Below the pieces are notes generated by a model. The model had not been told where the DNA came from. It saw only the letters and a list, made by a program, of their open reading frames with translations, and did no database searches. Below are positions 55,601 through 64,000 of a stretch of 64,000 nucleotides of DNA, piece by piece (within the stretch, counting starts at the first letter, position 1; each line of letters opens with the position of its first letter). Made by a program: the position numbers and the translations under genes. This DNA is from Nitrospirillum iridis (GTDB taxonomy: Bacteria; Pseudomonadota; Alphaproteobacteria; Azospirillales; Azospirillaceae), in the NCBI RefSeq assembly GCF_014205765.1, contig NZ_JACIIZ010000009.1, positions 233,081 through 297,080 of the forward strand, read 5' to 3'.

Positions 55601-57501
55601 ATGGCAAGGTCGACTATACGCTGCGGTGCTTGGAATCGATCATGAGGTTCCCGGCCGCGGCGCCGATAGAGGTCATCGTCATCGATGACGCCTCGGAGGA
55701 TGAAGCCCTGCCGTATCTGCGCGGCATTCCAGGGCTGCGGTTCATAGAGAATACGGAGAACCTTGGTTTCATCGGCAATTGCAACAAGGCGGCCGCGGGC
55801 GCGCGGGGCAAATTCCTGCACTTCCTCAACAACGACACCGAAGTGTTGGATGGGTGGCTGGATCCGCTGTTGCGCACGTTCGAGCTGCATCCCGATGCGG
55901 CGATCGTGGGGTCGAAGCTGATCTATCCCGATGGCCGGCTTCAGGAAGCCGGGGGCATCATCTGGAAGGATGGTTCCGGCTGGAACTATGGTCGCAATGA
56001 CGACCCTTCCCTGCCCAAGTACAACTACACCCGTGAGGTCGACTATTGTTCGGGCGCGTCGATCCTGGTGGACGCGGACTTCTTTCAGGCCATGGGCGGC
56101 TTCGACCCCGCCTACACGCCTGCGTATTGCGAGGATTCCGACCTGGCGTTCAAGGCGCGGGCCGCCGGTCTTAAGGTCTATTACCAGCCCCGCTCCACCG
56201 TGATCCATTATGAAGGGGTGTCCCACGGTACCGACACGGGCTCTGGCATCAAGGCCTACCAGGTCGCCAACCAGAAGCGCCTGCTGAAGGCCTGGGGGAG
56301 CACCCTGGAGAAGGAGAATCTTCCCAACGGCGAAAACGTCTTCCGCGCCCGTGAGCGCAGTTTCGACCGTAAGATTGTCCTGGTGATCGACCACTACCTG
56401 CCCGAGCCGGATCGCGATGCAGGGTCGCGGACATTGTTCGCTTTCCTGGAAGTTCTGCGTGAAGCCGGGTACGGCGTGAAGTTCCTGCCGGAAAACGGCT
56501 ACCTCAGCCCGCGATACGCTCCCCCTCTGCAGGATATGGGGATCGAGATCCTTTACGGGGGCCTATCCACGGCCGAGGGCTTCGAAGGGTGGATGGCCGA
56601 AAATGGCGCGCAGCTTCATGCCGTCCTCACCAGCCGGCCGCCGACGACCTTGAAGTACCTGCACATCGTCAAAGCCCACACAGCGGCCCGTGTCGTCTAT
56701 TATGGTCACGATCTCCATTATCGCCGCCTCTCCCTGGAATATGCGCGTACCGGCGACGTTGCGGTCCACCTCGCGTCCATCCAACTGGAACTGCAGGAAA
56801 AGACCATCTGGACCCAGGTCGACTGCGCCCTCTACCCCTCGATCGACGAGGTGCATCTGGCGAACGAACAACTGCCCACGTCGACGGTTCGACTGGTGGC
56901 ACCCTATATTGTCGACGCGGTCGATAGCGGTGCGCGGCCCGGTTTCGCCGACCGCTCGGGCCTGCTGTTCGTGGCGGGCTTCGCCCACACGCCCAACGTG
57001 GACGCGGCCCTTTGGCTGGTGAATGAGATCATGCCTCAGGTGTGGGCGTCCGCGCCGGACCTGACCCTGTCGCTCGTGGGGTCGCATCCCACCGCGTCGG
57101 TGCAGGCCTTGGCCTCGGATCGTGTGACGGTGACCGGGTGGGTCAGCACCGAGGAACTTCTGAGGCATTACGCTCAGGCGCGGGTGGCGGTGGTGCCGCT
57201 GCGCGTGGGGGCCGGCATCAAGTCCAAGGTGGTGGAAGCCTTGCAACATGGCCTGCCGTTGGTGACCACCTCGGTGGGTGCGCAAGGCCTGCATGGGCTG
57301 GGGGATGTCTGCACGGTCGCTGACGATGCCGCCGACATCGCGCGGGCGATCCTTGCCCTCGCCTCCGACCAGGCCGCTTGGGCGCGCCAGGCAAAGGCGC
57401 AGCCGGCCTTCGCGCAGGCCAATTTCTCCCGGGAGACCATGCGCCGGCAACTGGTGGAGGCGATCGAGGGAGCGCCGATTAGTGATGAGCCTTTGGCATG
57501 A
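52648..57501 (+). CDS. Giant multidomain protein: SAM methyltransferase, coiled coils, GT2 and GT4-like glycosyltransferases
   Basis: A 1617-aa protein. Residues about 50-240 are a class I methyltransferase ([13 protein letters not shown] near 85, [14 protein letters not shown]). Residues 290-730 and 780-965 are long coiled coils; the first holds 96-bp tandem repeats (53824 and 53920 onward), the second has 40-residue imperfect repeats. Between them lies [18 protein letters not shown], a segment seen in other polysaccharide proteins. Residues 975-1230 are a GT2 domain ([15 protein letters not shown] near 978, [13 protein letters not shown] near 1060). Residues 1243-1610 form a GT4/GT1-like domain ([20 protein letters not shown] near 1515). 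It may build and methyl-cap a polymer whose length the coiled coil measures, an idea from known chain-length rulers. It is cytoplasmic or peripheral; no signal peptide. Confidence 0.88.
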   Translation: MAIGQDSIGYDISSAQDSSPKIAKSDPARSPSSAIGNRSAFRFPEPKAAMEFTGERYVSGLVGDIQHEHYHRYLFALSFCAGKDVLDVASGEGYGSSVLGQVARTVIGVDIDQQSVDFANLNYLTERVSYRQGDAAALPIGDQSVDVVVSFETLEHFTAQEAFLAEVSRVLRPDGVLVISSPNRDVYTDQHDHHNPFHFRELNRQELLDLLGSVFPQVALFEQRSLWGSVILAEEGMAPTQVEGFETRDGTLFRRTVGVPSTPYFIAVAAQRAMPPLSHSVMHSPSHFFALDRARMDAEEQLAIARQEIARLDAENAEIRRTDQAEIERLNTHISETQLSSGEEIERLNAELSAVQQTGQAEIDRLNTYIGDLHASYQMELGKLNAEVTGLRQEVERLHAELAETRTSSQAEVADLKARLLGGEQEVERLHAELAETRASSQAEVADLNARLLGGEEEVERLRAELAESHARVSYLGTEITAKQQEIERLEVDIDKLQISSSDEIQTLKAELTAVQQASQAEFDRLNTHIGDVHTSYGAEVARLNADLVTSRQEVDLLNGRVDDERVSHQAELESRLIDIRRLSAELAASQQSSQAEIDRLTAENEELRQAHQHRVAELEREIDAAAAEVRAERSRSAAEVDDIKQVLAVTRRDSQEEVRRLQSQLADAGAARQAMAAQLAAAWDAETRRLDQHYADRLVEEARLESALIDAMSHERQAVAMAQRQIHEMYRSSSWRLTLPLRLVGRLAKGDIKGLRRLYAIKRGRLGPPLGGETASAVVYQPDAALQRLEADFLEVRSAQRHEISLLHDELADLVEAHALALAERDRLRMDNAALHEALDKNGDALALRQAEAARLQDENAAALHTIAVTQAERATLRHEVVTKAEELVRQQAEIARLQDENAAARNAIAATQVETSGLRHELVTKVDEVSRQQAEVARLTDMYAAAQQSLAALKTLVHLSSVAAGIRLPEAVQPLVSVIIPTYGKVDYTLRCLESIMRFPAAAPIEVIVIDDASEDEALPYLRGIPGLRFIENTENLGFIGNCNKAAAGARGKFLHFLNNDTEVLDGWLDPLLRTFELHPDAAIVGSKLIYPDGRLQEAGGIIWKDGSGWNYGRNDDPSLPKYNYTREVDYCSGASILVDADFFQAMGGFDPAYTPAYCEDSDLAFKARAAGLKVYYQPRSTVIHYEGVSHGTDTGSGIKAYQVANQKRLLKAWGSTLEKENLPNGENVFRARERSFDRKIVLVIDHYLPEPDRDAGSRTLFAFLEVLREAGYGVKFLPENGYLSPRYAPPLQDMGIEILYGGLSTAEGFEGWMAENGAQLHAVLTSRPPTTLKYLHIVKAHTAARVVYYGHDLHYRRLSLEYARTGDVAVHLASIQLELQEKTIWTQVDCALYPSIDEVHLANEQLPTSTVRLVAPYIVDAVDSGARPGFADRSGLLFVAGFAHTPNVDAALWLVNEIMPQVWASAPDLTLSLVGSHPTASVQALASDRVTVTGWVSTEELLRHYAQARVAVVPLRVGAGIKSKVVEALQHGLPLVTTSVGAQGLHGLGDVCTVADDAADIARAILALASDQAAWARQAKAQPAFAQANFSRETMRRQLVEAIEGAPISDEPLA

Positions 57502-57593
57502 TGGCTTGACTGCGGCCATGCGCGGCTTTATCGGAAGGTGGCTCCCGCTGTCTGCATGTTTCAGGTTCCGGGCCTGTTTTGCCTTAATTTGAA

Positions 57594-57614
57594 GCCTGGG
57601 GTGAAAGCCCAGGC
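57594..57614 (+). terminator. Small hairpin after the giant glycosyltransferase gene
   Basis: GCCTGGG (57594-57600) pairs with CCCAGGC (57608-57614), 93 bp after the stop. No T-run follows, so termination is only suggested. Confidence 0.35.
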
Positions 57615-57650
57615 ACTGGGAATGGGCGACGCTTTTGGAGGGCCGGGTGC

Positions 57651-57679
57651 CTGCCGACGATCGGTGAGCTTCCTATAAT
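57651..57679 (+). promoter_or_regulatory. Promoter of the dideoxyhexose operon
   Basis: A perfect TATAAT at 57674-57679 has CTGCCG (3 of 6 consensus) 17 bp upstream at 57651-57656. It lies 45 bp before rfbF and is the only good promoter seen between 57.5 and 63.5 kb, where the genes are closely packed. Confidence 0.55.
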
Positions 57680-57723
57680 ACTTTGGTGCAGTATCATTCC
57701 CCCTAAATTGGAAAGATTGCTCT

Positions 57724-58500
57724 ATGAAAGTTGTCATTCTGGCGGGTGGTCTAGGCACGCGCATCTCCGAAGAATCTTCCCTGCGTCCAAAGCCGATGAT
57801 CGAAATTGGCGGCCGGCCGATTCTTTGGCACATTATGAAGATTTATTCTGCTCATGGGTTTAATGAATTTATTATTTGCCTTGGTTACAAAGGGTATGTG
57901 ATTAAGGAATATTTTTCGAATTATTTTCTGCACATGGCGGACGTTACCTTCAATATGGAAGGCAACCGAATGGAGGTGCATCGCGAGGCGGCTGAGCCTT
58001 GGCGCGTCACCCTGGTGGAAACAGGGGCCAGCACGAACACCGGCGGCCGTCTGAAGCGTGTCGCGCCCTATGTCGCCAATGAACCTTACTTCGCCCTGAC
58101 CTATGGCGATGGCGTGTCCGACATCGACATCACCGCGCTGAAGGCCTTCCATGAAAACCACGGCAAGTTGGCGACTGTGGCTGCGGTGCGTCCGCCCAAC
58201 CGCTTCGGTGTGCTGGACATTGATGATCAGTCACAGGTGTTATCCTTCCGGGAGAAGCCGGTGAACGAAGTCGGCTGGATCAACGGCGGCTTTTTCCTGC
58301 TGTCGCCCAAGGTGGTCGATCTGGTCGAAGGTGACAACACCATCTGGGAACGGGAACCCCTGGAGACCCTCGCCGCGCAACGGCAACTAAACGCCTTCTA
58401 TCATGATGGCTTCTGGCAGCCGATGGACACGCTGCGAGACAGGAACTACCTGGAAGAGCGCTGGGCGTCAGGCAATGCGGAATGGAAGGTTTGGTCGTGA
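57724..58500 (+). CDS. rfbF: Glucose-1-phosphate cytidylyltransferase
   Basis: A 258-aa protein with KVVILAGGLGTRISEESSLR and PKPMIEIGGRPILWHIMKIY, the RfbF signature, and TYGDGVSDIDI for metal binding. It makes CDP-D-glucose from glucose 1-phosphate and CTP, the first step toward CDP-linked 3,6-dideoxyhexoses of O-antigens. The stop overlaps the next start (GTGA at 58497-58500). The local GC of its 5' end is lower than in the metabolic genes. Confidence 0.95.
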   Translation: MKVVILAGGLGTRISEESSLRPKPMIEIGGRPILWHIMKIYSAHGFNEFIICLGYKGYVIKEYFSNYFLHMADVTFNMEGNRMEVHREAAEPWRVTLVETGASTNTGGRLKRVAPYVANEPYFALTYGDGVSDIDITALKAFHENHGKLATVAAVRPPNRFGVLDIDDQSQVLSFREKPVNEVGWINGGFFLLSPKVVDLVEGDNTIWEREPLETLAAQRQLNAFYHDGFWQPMDTLRDRNYLEERWASGNAEWKVWS

Positions 58501-59579
58501 ACTTGCGCTCAGTATGGAATGGTCGTCGGGTCTTCCTGACAGGTCACACCGGCTTCAAGGGAAGCTGGATGAGCTTGTGGCTGTCGGCGCTGGGGGCAAA
58601 GGTGACGGGCTATTCCCTGGCCCCGCCGACCACGCCTAGCCTCTTCGACTTGGCGAATGTCGCGGATGGCATGGACAGCGTCATCGGCGATATCCGGGAT
58701 CTGGCCGCGCTGGAGACTGCATTCGACCGGGCACGGCCGGAAGTCGTCATCCACATGGCGGCCCAGCCGCTGGTGCGTGCCTCATACAGTGATCCGCTGG
58801 GTACTTATTCCACCAACGTCATGGGTACGGCCAACGTGCTGGACGTGGTCCGCCGAACCCAAGGGGTGAAGGCGGCCATCGCCATCACCAGCGACAAGTG
58901 TTACGAGAATCGTGAGCAAATCTGGGGTTATCGCGAACACGACCCCATGGGGGGCTACGACCCCTACAGCAACAGCAAGGGCTGCTCTGAACTGGTGGTG
59001 TCGGCTTTCCGCGATTCCTATTTCAAGAAGGCCGGGTCTTCCGTGGCATTGGCCTCAGTGCGGGCTGGCAACGTCATCGGTGGTGGCGACTGGGCGACGG
59101 ACCGCCTGCTGCCCGACGCCATGCGCGCCTTCATGGAGGGCCGTGCGTTGGAAATCCGCAATCCAGGTGCTGTACGGCCGTGGCAGCATGTGCTGGAACC
59201 GCTCTACGGCTATCTGCTGCTGGGCGGTTTGTTGTTGGGCGACAACGGCGTCGATTTCGCGGAGGGTTGGAACTTCGGCCCCGGTAGTGACAGCAATCAG
59301 CCTGTCTCCTCCATCGTGGATGCCGCGGTGGCATCCTGGGGTGACGGCGCCGCCTGGCGCCAGATGGGCGATCCGGCTGGGCTGCACGAGGCCCATTTCC
59401 TGCACCTGGACTGTACCAAGGCCAAGGTGCGGCTGGGCTGGACACCGATCTATGACTACCGTCAAGCCGTGGCGCTGACGGTGGAGTGGTTCAAGGCCTA
59501 CCGGGCGGCCTCAGACATGCGTGCTTTGACGGCACGGCAGATCAGTGCGTATATGGACCAGCTGAATCAGGCCGCGTGA
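58497..59579 (+). CDS. rfbG: CDP-glucose 4,6-dehydratase
   Basis: A 360-aa extended SDR. I take GTG 58497, overlapping the rfbF stop with GGAAGG upstream; ATG 58482 is the alternative. It shows FLTGHTGFKGSWMSLWLSAL, HMAAQPLVRASY, ITSDKCYENREQIWGYREHD and the active-site YDPYSNSKGCSE. It converts CDP-glucose to CDP-4-keto-6-deoxyglucose with bound NAD+. Confidence 0.95.
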   Translation: MNLRSVWNGRRVFLTGHTGFKGSWMSLWLSALGAKVTGYSLAPPTTPSLFDLANVADGMDSVIGDIRDLAALETAFDRARPEVVIHMAAQPLVRASYSDPLGTYSTNVMGTANVLDVVRRTQGVKAAIAITSDKCYENREQIWGYREHDPMGGYDPYSNSKGCSELVVSAFRDSYFKKAGSSVALASVRAGNVIGGGDWATDRLLPDAMRAFMEGRALEIRNPGAVRPWQHVLEPLYGYLLLGGLLLGDNGVDFAEGWNFGPGSDSNQPVSSIVDAAVASWGDGAAWRQMGDPAGLHEAHFLHLDCTKAKVRLGWTPIYDYRQAVALTVEWFKAYRAASDMRALTARQISAYMDQLNQAA

Positions 59580-59621
59580 TTTTTTAATGTTATTTCCCTT
59601 ACGGTACGAAAGGTGCGAGTG

Positions 59622-60950
59622 ATGCCAGTGGATGGGGCCAAAGAAAAGGCGGCGGTGCTGCGTGAGCAGATTATGGGCTTGGTCAGTGAATATTATGACC
59701 TCATGCACAAGCCTGCGCCGTTCGTAGCCGGCACATCGCCTGTTCCGGTTTCCGGCCGGGTATACGATGCTCATGACATGCAGAGCCTGGTCGATAGTGC
59801 CCTGGATTTCTGGCTGACAACGGGCCGCTTCAATGACGCGTTCGAAGCGCGTCTGGGTGAGGTGGTGCAGCGCAAGCACGTCCTGACGGTGAACTCCGGT
59901 TCGTCCGCCAATCTCGTGGCGTTCTCGGCCCTGACGTCCCACCTGCTTAAGGACCGGGCCCTGAAGCCGGGTGACGAGGTCATCACCTGCGCCACCGGCT
60001 TTCCCACAACGGTCAACCCGGCGCTGCAGTACGGTCTGACGCCCGTCTTTGTCGACATCGACATCCCGACCTACAACATCGATCCTAAGCAGATTGAGGC
60101 GGCGGTCAGCGACCGCACCCGGGCCATCATGGTTGCCCACACGCTCGGCAATCCCTTTGACCTGGACGTCGTCATGGAGGTTGCGCGCAAGCATAACCTT
60201 TGGGTTATCGAAGATTGCTGCGACGCGCTGGGGGCAACGTATCGGGACAAGCCCGTCGGCACGTTCGGCGATATCGGTACCGTCAGCTTCTACCCGGCCC
60301 ACCACATCACCATGGGTGAGGGGGGCGCGGTCTTCACCGACCGGCCGCTATTGCGCCGCGCCATGGAGTCCATGCGCGACTGGGGCCGCGACTGTTACTG
60401 CCCGCCGGGCAAGGACAACACCTGTGGCAAGCGTTTCCAGTGGCAGTTGGGTGAACTGCCGACGGGCTATGATCACAAGTATATCTACTCCCATATCGGC
60501 TACAATCTGAAGATCACCGACATGCAGGCCGCTATCGGCCTGTCGCAGATGGACCATCTGGACGGTTTCATCGCGGCCCGCCGGCGCAACTTCGACCTGC
60601 TGACGCAGGGCTTGGCCGATCTCCAGGACGTGCTGATCCTGCCGGAGGCCACGCCGCATTCCAATCCGTCCTGGTTCGGCTATCCCATCACCGTGCGCGA
60701 GAACACAACGTTCGACCGCCGGGCCCTGGTGACGCACCTTGATGCGCATCGCATCGGCACGCGCCAACTGTTCGGCGGTAACCTGCTGCGCCAGCCCTAC
60801 ATGGCCGGCCGGCCGCGCCGGGTGGTCGGAGCGCTGACCAACAGCGACGTGGTGATGAACCAGACCTTCTGGATCGGCGTCTATCCCGGCCTGGGTGAAC
60901 CGGCCATCGACTACGTCGTCGATACTATCCGGGCCTTTGTGCGCCGGTAA
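59622..60950 (+). CDS. rfbH: CDP-4-keto-6-deoxyglucose 3-dehydrase (E1)
   Basis: A 442-aa PMP enzyme of the DegT/aminotransferase fold. The usual PLP lysine is replaced by histidine ([14 protein letters not shown]), as expected for the C3-dehydrase. The [2Fe-2S] ligands are visible as the C-x-C-x7-C of [16 protein letters not shown] plus an upstream cysteine in [10 protein letters not shown]. It removes the C3 hydroxyl of CDP-4-keto-6-deoxyglucose, using a flavoprotein reductase (RfbI/E3) not present in the window. AAAGG precedes ATG 59622. Confidence 0.95.
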   Translation: MPVDGAKEKAAVLREQIMGLVSEYYDLMHKPAPFVAGTSPVPVSGRVYDAHDMQSLVDSALDFWLTTGRFNDAFEARLGEVVQRKHVLTVNSGSSANLVAFSALTSHLLKDRALKPGDEVITCATGFPTTVNPALQYGLTPVFVDIDIPTYNIDPKQIEAAVSDRTRAIMVAHTLGNPFDLDVVMEVARKHNLWVIEDCCDALGATYRDKPVGTFGDIGTVSFYPAHHITMGEGGAVFTDRPLLRRAMESMRDWGRDCYCPPGKDNTCGKRFQWQLGELPTGYDHKYIYSHIGYNLKITDMQAAIGLSQMDHLDGFIAARRRNFDLLTQGLADLQDVLILPEATPHSNPSWFGYPITVRENTTFDRRALVTHLDAHRIGTRQLFGGNLLRQPYMAGRPRRVVGALTNSDVVMNQTFWIGVYPGLGEPAIDYVVDTIRAFVRR

Positions 60951-60978
60951 GGGGCATCTCTCCGAAAGGATTTCCTCG

Positions 60979-61899
60979 TTGCGCATTGCCATCACGGGGG
61001 CCAGCGGTTTTCTTGGACTGCCCACCGCCCGCCTGCTTGTGGACCAGGGCCACACGGTGGCGGCTGTGGTGCGGTCAAGCGCCAGGCCGCTGTCCGGGCT
61101 GGAGGGACGGCTTTCCATCATTGAGGGGACGCTGGAGGCCGTATCGGACCTGGAAGGACCGCTCACGGACTTCCAACCCGATGTGGTCGTTCACTGCGGC
61201 TGGGCGGGCGTAGGCGGTGCCGACCGGGACCGGCCCGCGCAGTTGCATAATATTGCAGCCGCCGGCGAACTGGCGGCCATGGCCGGCCGCGCCGGCGCCC
61301 ATTGTTTCATCGGCATCGGGTCGCAGGCGGAGTATGGTCCGGCCGACCGCCGGGTGGACGAGGAACAGGCTCCACGCCCCACCACGCTCTATGGCGTCGC
61401 CAAGTTGGCTTCCGCCCTGGCTACGGAACGCATCTGCCGACAGGCGGGGCTGCGCTGGGCCTGGCTGCGGGTGTTCTCGCTGTTCGGCCCGCGGGACAAT
61501 CCCGGCTACTTGATCCCGACTTTGATCGAGCGTATCCGCCAGGGTCAGTCGCCGGCGCTGACGGGTTGCGAGCAGCGCTGGGACTATCTATTCGTCGATG
61601 ACGCCGCTGCGGCCATCGCCTCCGTGGCGGAAAGCGCCGTGGCGGATGGCATCTTCAATCTGGGAGCGGGCGACGCTCCGCCTTTGATCGAGACCATCAG
61701 CCGGATTCGTGATCTCATCGATCCGGCTGCGCGATTGGGGGTGGGGGAGATCCCCTATCGGCCCGACCAGGTGATGCATCTGGAAGCGGACATTTCGCGC
61801 CTTACGGCGGCTACCGGCTGGCGGCCGCGTACTCCCTTGGGCGATGGCTTGAGGGCGACTGTCGCTTGGCATCTCCAGCAGGCGGCGCGGCATGGGTGA
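60979..61899 (+). CDS. NAD-dependent epimerase/reductase for the dideoxy sugar
   Basis: A 306-aa extended SDR. TTG 60979 follows GAAAGGA and begins the fold directly (LRIAITGASGFLGLPTARLL); the frame opens earlier inside rfbH. Catalytic residues: GIGSQAEYG and TTLYGVAKLASALATER (Y-x-x-x-K). After RfbF, RfbG and RfbH, the expected enzyme is a C4 reductase such as paratose/abequose synthase, or the YerF-type reductase if a branched sugar is made. The sequence alone does not decide. Confidence 0.82.
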   Translation: MRIAITGASGFLGLPTARLLVDQGHTVAAVVRSSARPLSGLEGRLSIIEGTLEAVSDLEGPLTDFQPDVVVHCGWAGVGGADRDRPAQLHNIAAAGELAAMAGRAGAHCFIGIGSQAEYGPADRRVDEEQAPRPTTLYGVAKLASALATERICRQAGLRWAWLRVFSLFGPRDNPGYLIPTLIERIRQGQSPALTGCEQRWDYLFVDDAAAAIASVAESAVADGIFNLGAGDAPPLIETISRIRDLIDPAARLGVGEIPYRPDQVMHLEADISRLTAATGWRPRTPLGDGLRATVAWHLQQAARHG

Positions 61900-62392
61900 G
61901 GAGCAAGCCGGTTGTCAAGGGACGGATGTGGCCATGCCCTGGATGGGCGGAAAGGTTCCGCCGGCAGTATCGCGTTTCCTACCCGCTCGCTTCCGCGACC
62001 TGCTGGCCGACGAGGCGAAGAGTCGGCAATTGTTTGAATTCGCCCGTTTTGTTGTCGTCGGTATCGGCAATACCTTGTTCGGCTATGCCATTTTCGCCTT
62101 GCTGCTTTTGACGCTGGGCGACCATCGCATGGCCCTGGCGATTGCGACCGTCATCGGCGTGTTGTTCAATTTCCTGACGACAGGCGGAATCGTTTTCGGT
62201 AGCCGGCAAATACACCGCCTCCCATTCTTCATTGTTGGTTATGCGGTTTGTTTTGTTATCAATTTGTGGGCATTGGACTATCTGAACCATGGCGGTGTGC
62301 CGGCGATCTGGGGGCAGTTGATTTTGCTGCCGGTGATGGTTGTCCTGTCCTTCTGTATAAATAAATTTATCGTCTTTAGGGGCATCCGTTGA
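61892..62392 (+). CDS. GtrA-family membrane protein
   Basis: A 166-aa protein with four hydrophobic helices after a soluble N-terminus (FEFARFVVVGIGNTLFGYAI opens the first), the GtrA fold. GtrA-type proteins help move undecaprenyl-linked sugars across the inner membrane and are partnered by a GtrB-type glycosyltransferase. The start overlaps the SDR stop and the end overlaps the GtrB start by four bases. The start could also be ATG 61934. Confidence 0.85.
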   Translation: MGEEQAGCQGTDVAMPWMGGKVPPAVSRFLPARFRDLLADEAKSRQLFEFARFVVVGIGNTLFGYAIFALLLLTLGDHRMALAIATVIGVLFNFLTTGGIVFGSRQIHRLPFFIVGYAVCFVINLWALDYLNHGGVPAIWGQLILLPVMVVLSFCINKFIVFRGIR

Positions 62393-63381
62393 AAAAAATC
62401 TCCGTCGTCACTCCTTGCTATAATGAAGAAGAGAACATCGCCGAATGCTATTCGGTGGTGAAGGAGATCTTTGAGAAACATCTCGGCGGTTATGAGCGCG
62501 AGCATGTCTTTTGTGACAACGCCTCCACCGACAGGACACTGGAGATCCTGAAGGGGATCGTCGCCGAGGACGTTTGCGCCCGCATCATCGTGAACGCGCG
62601 CAACTTCGGCCCCCTACGTAACAACTATAATGGGGTGATGGCCGCTACCGGTGATGCGATCTTGCTGTTCCTGCCGGCCGACCTGCAGGATCCGCCGGAA
62701 CTGCTGCCTGAATTCGTGAAGCTATGGGAACAGGGCTACGAGATCGTCTACGGCATCCGCGCCACCCGGGAAGAGGGGTGGCTGATGCGGTCGGTGCGGG
62801 GCTTCTACTACAACATCCTGACCCGTTTTTCCGAAATCCAGATCCCGCCAGGGGTTGGGGACTTCCAACTGGTCGATCGCCGGGTGGTGGAAGCGATGCG
62901 CCGCATCCGCGACACCTATCCCTTCATGCGCATGATGACCTTCGAATGCGGCGGCCGCGCGGTGGGCATTCCCTACCGCTGGCGGGCACGCAAGCGTGGC
63001 TTTTCGAAGAATCGCCTGTCGGCACTGTTCGACCAGGGCATGAACGGTATCATTTCCTTCACCACCGCTCCTTTGCGATTCGGCTTGGTCGCGGGATTCT
63101 GCGCCGCTACCTTTAGCCTAGTCTATGCCATTGCCAACTTCCTAATCGGTATCATCTTCTATCACAAGGTGGCCGAGCCCGGGATCCTAACCCTAATCGT
63201 TGCATCTTTTTTCTTCGGCGGCGTGCAGTTGTTCTTCACCGGGCTGATCGGCGAATACGTGCTAGCGATATACAGCCGCGTCCGGGAAAAGCCGGTGGTT
63301 TTCGAGCGGGAGCGCATCAACTTCACCGGCACCTCCACGGTGGTCGAGCCGGTCACGCCTGATAAGGCGCTGGAGGGCTAA
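62389..63381 (+). CDS. GtrB/DPM1-like GT2 glycosyltransferase
   Basis: A 330-aa protein from TTG 62389 (TTGA overlap with gtrA). The GT2 fold has ISVVTPCYNEEENIAECYSV, FCDNASTDRTLEILKG, the DLQDPPE donor motif near residue 100 and the KRGFSKNRLSALFDQGMNGI segment. Two C-terminal transmembrane helices follow. This is the bactoprenol-phosphate glucosyltransferase-like family; the sugar moved is unknown. TTG start is less common and rests on the overlap and the fold starting at once. Confidence 0.9.
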   Translation: MKKISVVTPCYNEEENIAECYSVVKEIFEKHLGGYEREHVFCDNASTDRTLEILKGIVAEDVCARIIVNARNFGPLRNNYNGVMAATGDAILLFLPADLQDPPELLPEFVKLWEQGYEIVYGIRATREEGWLMRSVRGFYYNILTRFSEIQIPPGVGDFQLVDRRVVEAMRRIRDTYPFMRMMTFECGGRAVGIPYRWRARKRGFSKNRLSALFDQGMNGIISFTTAPLRFGLVAGFCAATFSLVYAIANFLIGIIFYHKVAEPGILTLIVASFFFGGVQLFFTGLIGEYVLAIYSRVREKPVVFERERINFTGTSTVVEPVTPDKALEG

Positions 63382-63492
63382 CCGGCCCTTAAGATGTGGG
63401 GAGCCCGCCCCGAGTGTGTTAAATAGGCCATTCATGGGGCCGCGGTGCCTCCGGCGTGCCTGGAAAACGCGGCGCGCCGGAGGACCAGCAGT

Positions 63493-64000
63493 ATGAGCAG
63501 GAGCGCACAAGGCATGACCGGAGCCGAATACATCGCCGCCTTCCTTGCCAGCAAGGGGATCAAACACGTCTTCCTGATGACGGGCGGCGCGGCCACCTTC
63601 ATGATCGATGCCATCGGCAATCGGGATGATATCGAATATATCTGCGTGCAGCACGAGCAGGCGGCCGCCATGGCGGCCGACGCTGTATGGCGGACCAACG
63701 GCACCGTCGGCGTCGCTATGGCCACCTCTGGCCCAGGGGCGACCAACCTGTTGACCGGCATCGCCTGTTCCTATTTCGATTCCATTCCGGCCCTTCACAT
63801 CACCGGCCAGGTGAACATGAAGGAAAGCAAGATCCTTGGTGGGGCGTCGCCGCGGCAGATCGGCTTCCAAGAAACAAAGATCGTTGAGATGGCCCGGCCC
63901 ATCACCAAGTATGCGGTGCAGGTGCACACCCCGGAAGACTTGCGCGTTGAACTGGAAAAGGCCTATCAGGAGGCTATTAGCGGCCGCATGGGCCCCGTGT
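63493..64000 (+). CDS. Thiamine-diphosphate enzyme, acetolactate-synthase-like, truncated at the window edge
   Basis: The first 169 residues of a TPP-dependent enzyme run off the window. The PYR domain is clear: TGAEYIAAFLASKGIKHVFL, the catalytic glutamate in CVQHEQAAAMAADAV and GVAMATSGPGATNLLTGIA. Acetohydroxyacid-synthase homologs in surface-sugar clusters include YerE, which adds a two-carbon unit from pyruvate to CDP-3,6-dideoxy-4-keto-glucose. The position after rfbF-rfbG-rfbH makes that plausible, but an acetolactate synthase or a PGM-type decarboxylase is not excluded. Confidence 0.8.
   Translation, partial: MSRSAQGMTGAEYIAAFLASKGIKHVFLMTGGAATFMIDAIGNRDDIEYICVQHEQAAAMAADAVWRTNGTVGVAMATSGPGATNLLTGIACSYFDSIPALHITGQVNMKESKILGGASPRQIGFQETKIVEMARPITKYAVQVHTPEDLRVELEKAYQEAISGRMGPV

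Overview
The window is GC-rich (GC-ending codons, very long antisense shadow frames) and densely packed. The gene set (type II-C CRISPR-Cas9 with a 36-nt repeat, an FeS (6-4) photolyase, De Ley-Doudoroff galactose genes, MocR and XRE-cupin regulators) suggests an alphaproteobacterium, probably Rhodospirillales/Azospirillaceae. That assignment is an inference from gene content only. No rRNA, tRNA, insertion sequence or prophage gene was seen.

Layout. 0-9.5 kb: multicopper oxidase, small XRE regulator, membrane chemoreceptor, secreted M1 peptidase, soluble double-PAS chemoreceptor. 9.8-13 kb: a light-repair operon with a class-I-like photolyase/cryptochrome, a 49-aa DUF2256 protein missed by a simple ORF scan, and an iron-sulfur (6-4) photolyase. 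13-16.5 kb: SDR, LysR and MocR genes. Three copies of a modular palindromic intergenic element lie at about 2.3, 9.5 and 16.5 kb. 16.6-25.1 kb: galactose/arabinose-type catabolism (aldose dehydrogenase, lactonase, IlvD/Edd dehydratase, KDGal kinase, KDPGal aldolase, Na+/sugar symporter, FadR-type regulator, methylglyoxal synthase). 25.1-31.1 kb: a complete type II-C CRISPR-Cas locus. The array (22 repeats, 21 spacers of exactly 30 nt) is inferred to be read on the + strand, convergent with the cas9-cas1-cas2 operon on the - strand; a tracrRNA with its own promoter and terminator is divergent from cas9.

31.3-36.2 kb: a three-domain nucleotidyltransferase-like/GmhB phosphatase/P-loop kinase fusion, an M61 peptidase and an XRE-cupin regulator. 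36.4-44.5 kb: a 5-oxoprolinase operon with its DUF969/DUF979 transporter, a DUF2891 protein, a homocysteine methyltransferase and a DMT exporter. 44.5-46.2 kb: a secreted alpha/beta hydrolase and an unexplained intergenic region with a near-consensus promoter, a LacI-type palindrome and an intrinsic terminator, which looks like a small RNA gene. 46.2-49.8 kb: valine/isobutyrate catabolism. 49.9-64 kb: surface polysaccharide genes: GDP-heptose genes (hddA-gmhA-hddC), a 1617-aa methyltransferase/coiled-coil/double glycosyltransferase protein, CDP-3,6-dideoxyhexose genes (rfbF-rfbG-rfbH, SDR), a GtrA/GtrB pair, and a truncated TPP enzyme that could be YerE-like and make a branched sugar.

The GmhB-like domain of the fusion at 31.3 kb would supply the phosphatase step missing from the hddA-gmhA-hddC cluster, so the two regions may serve one pathway.
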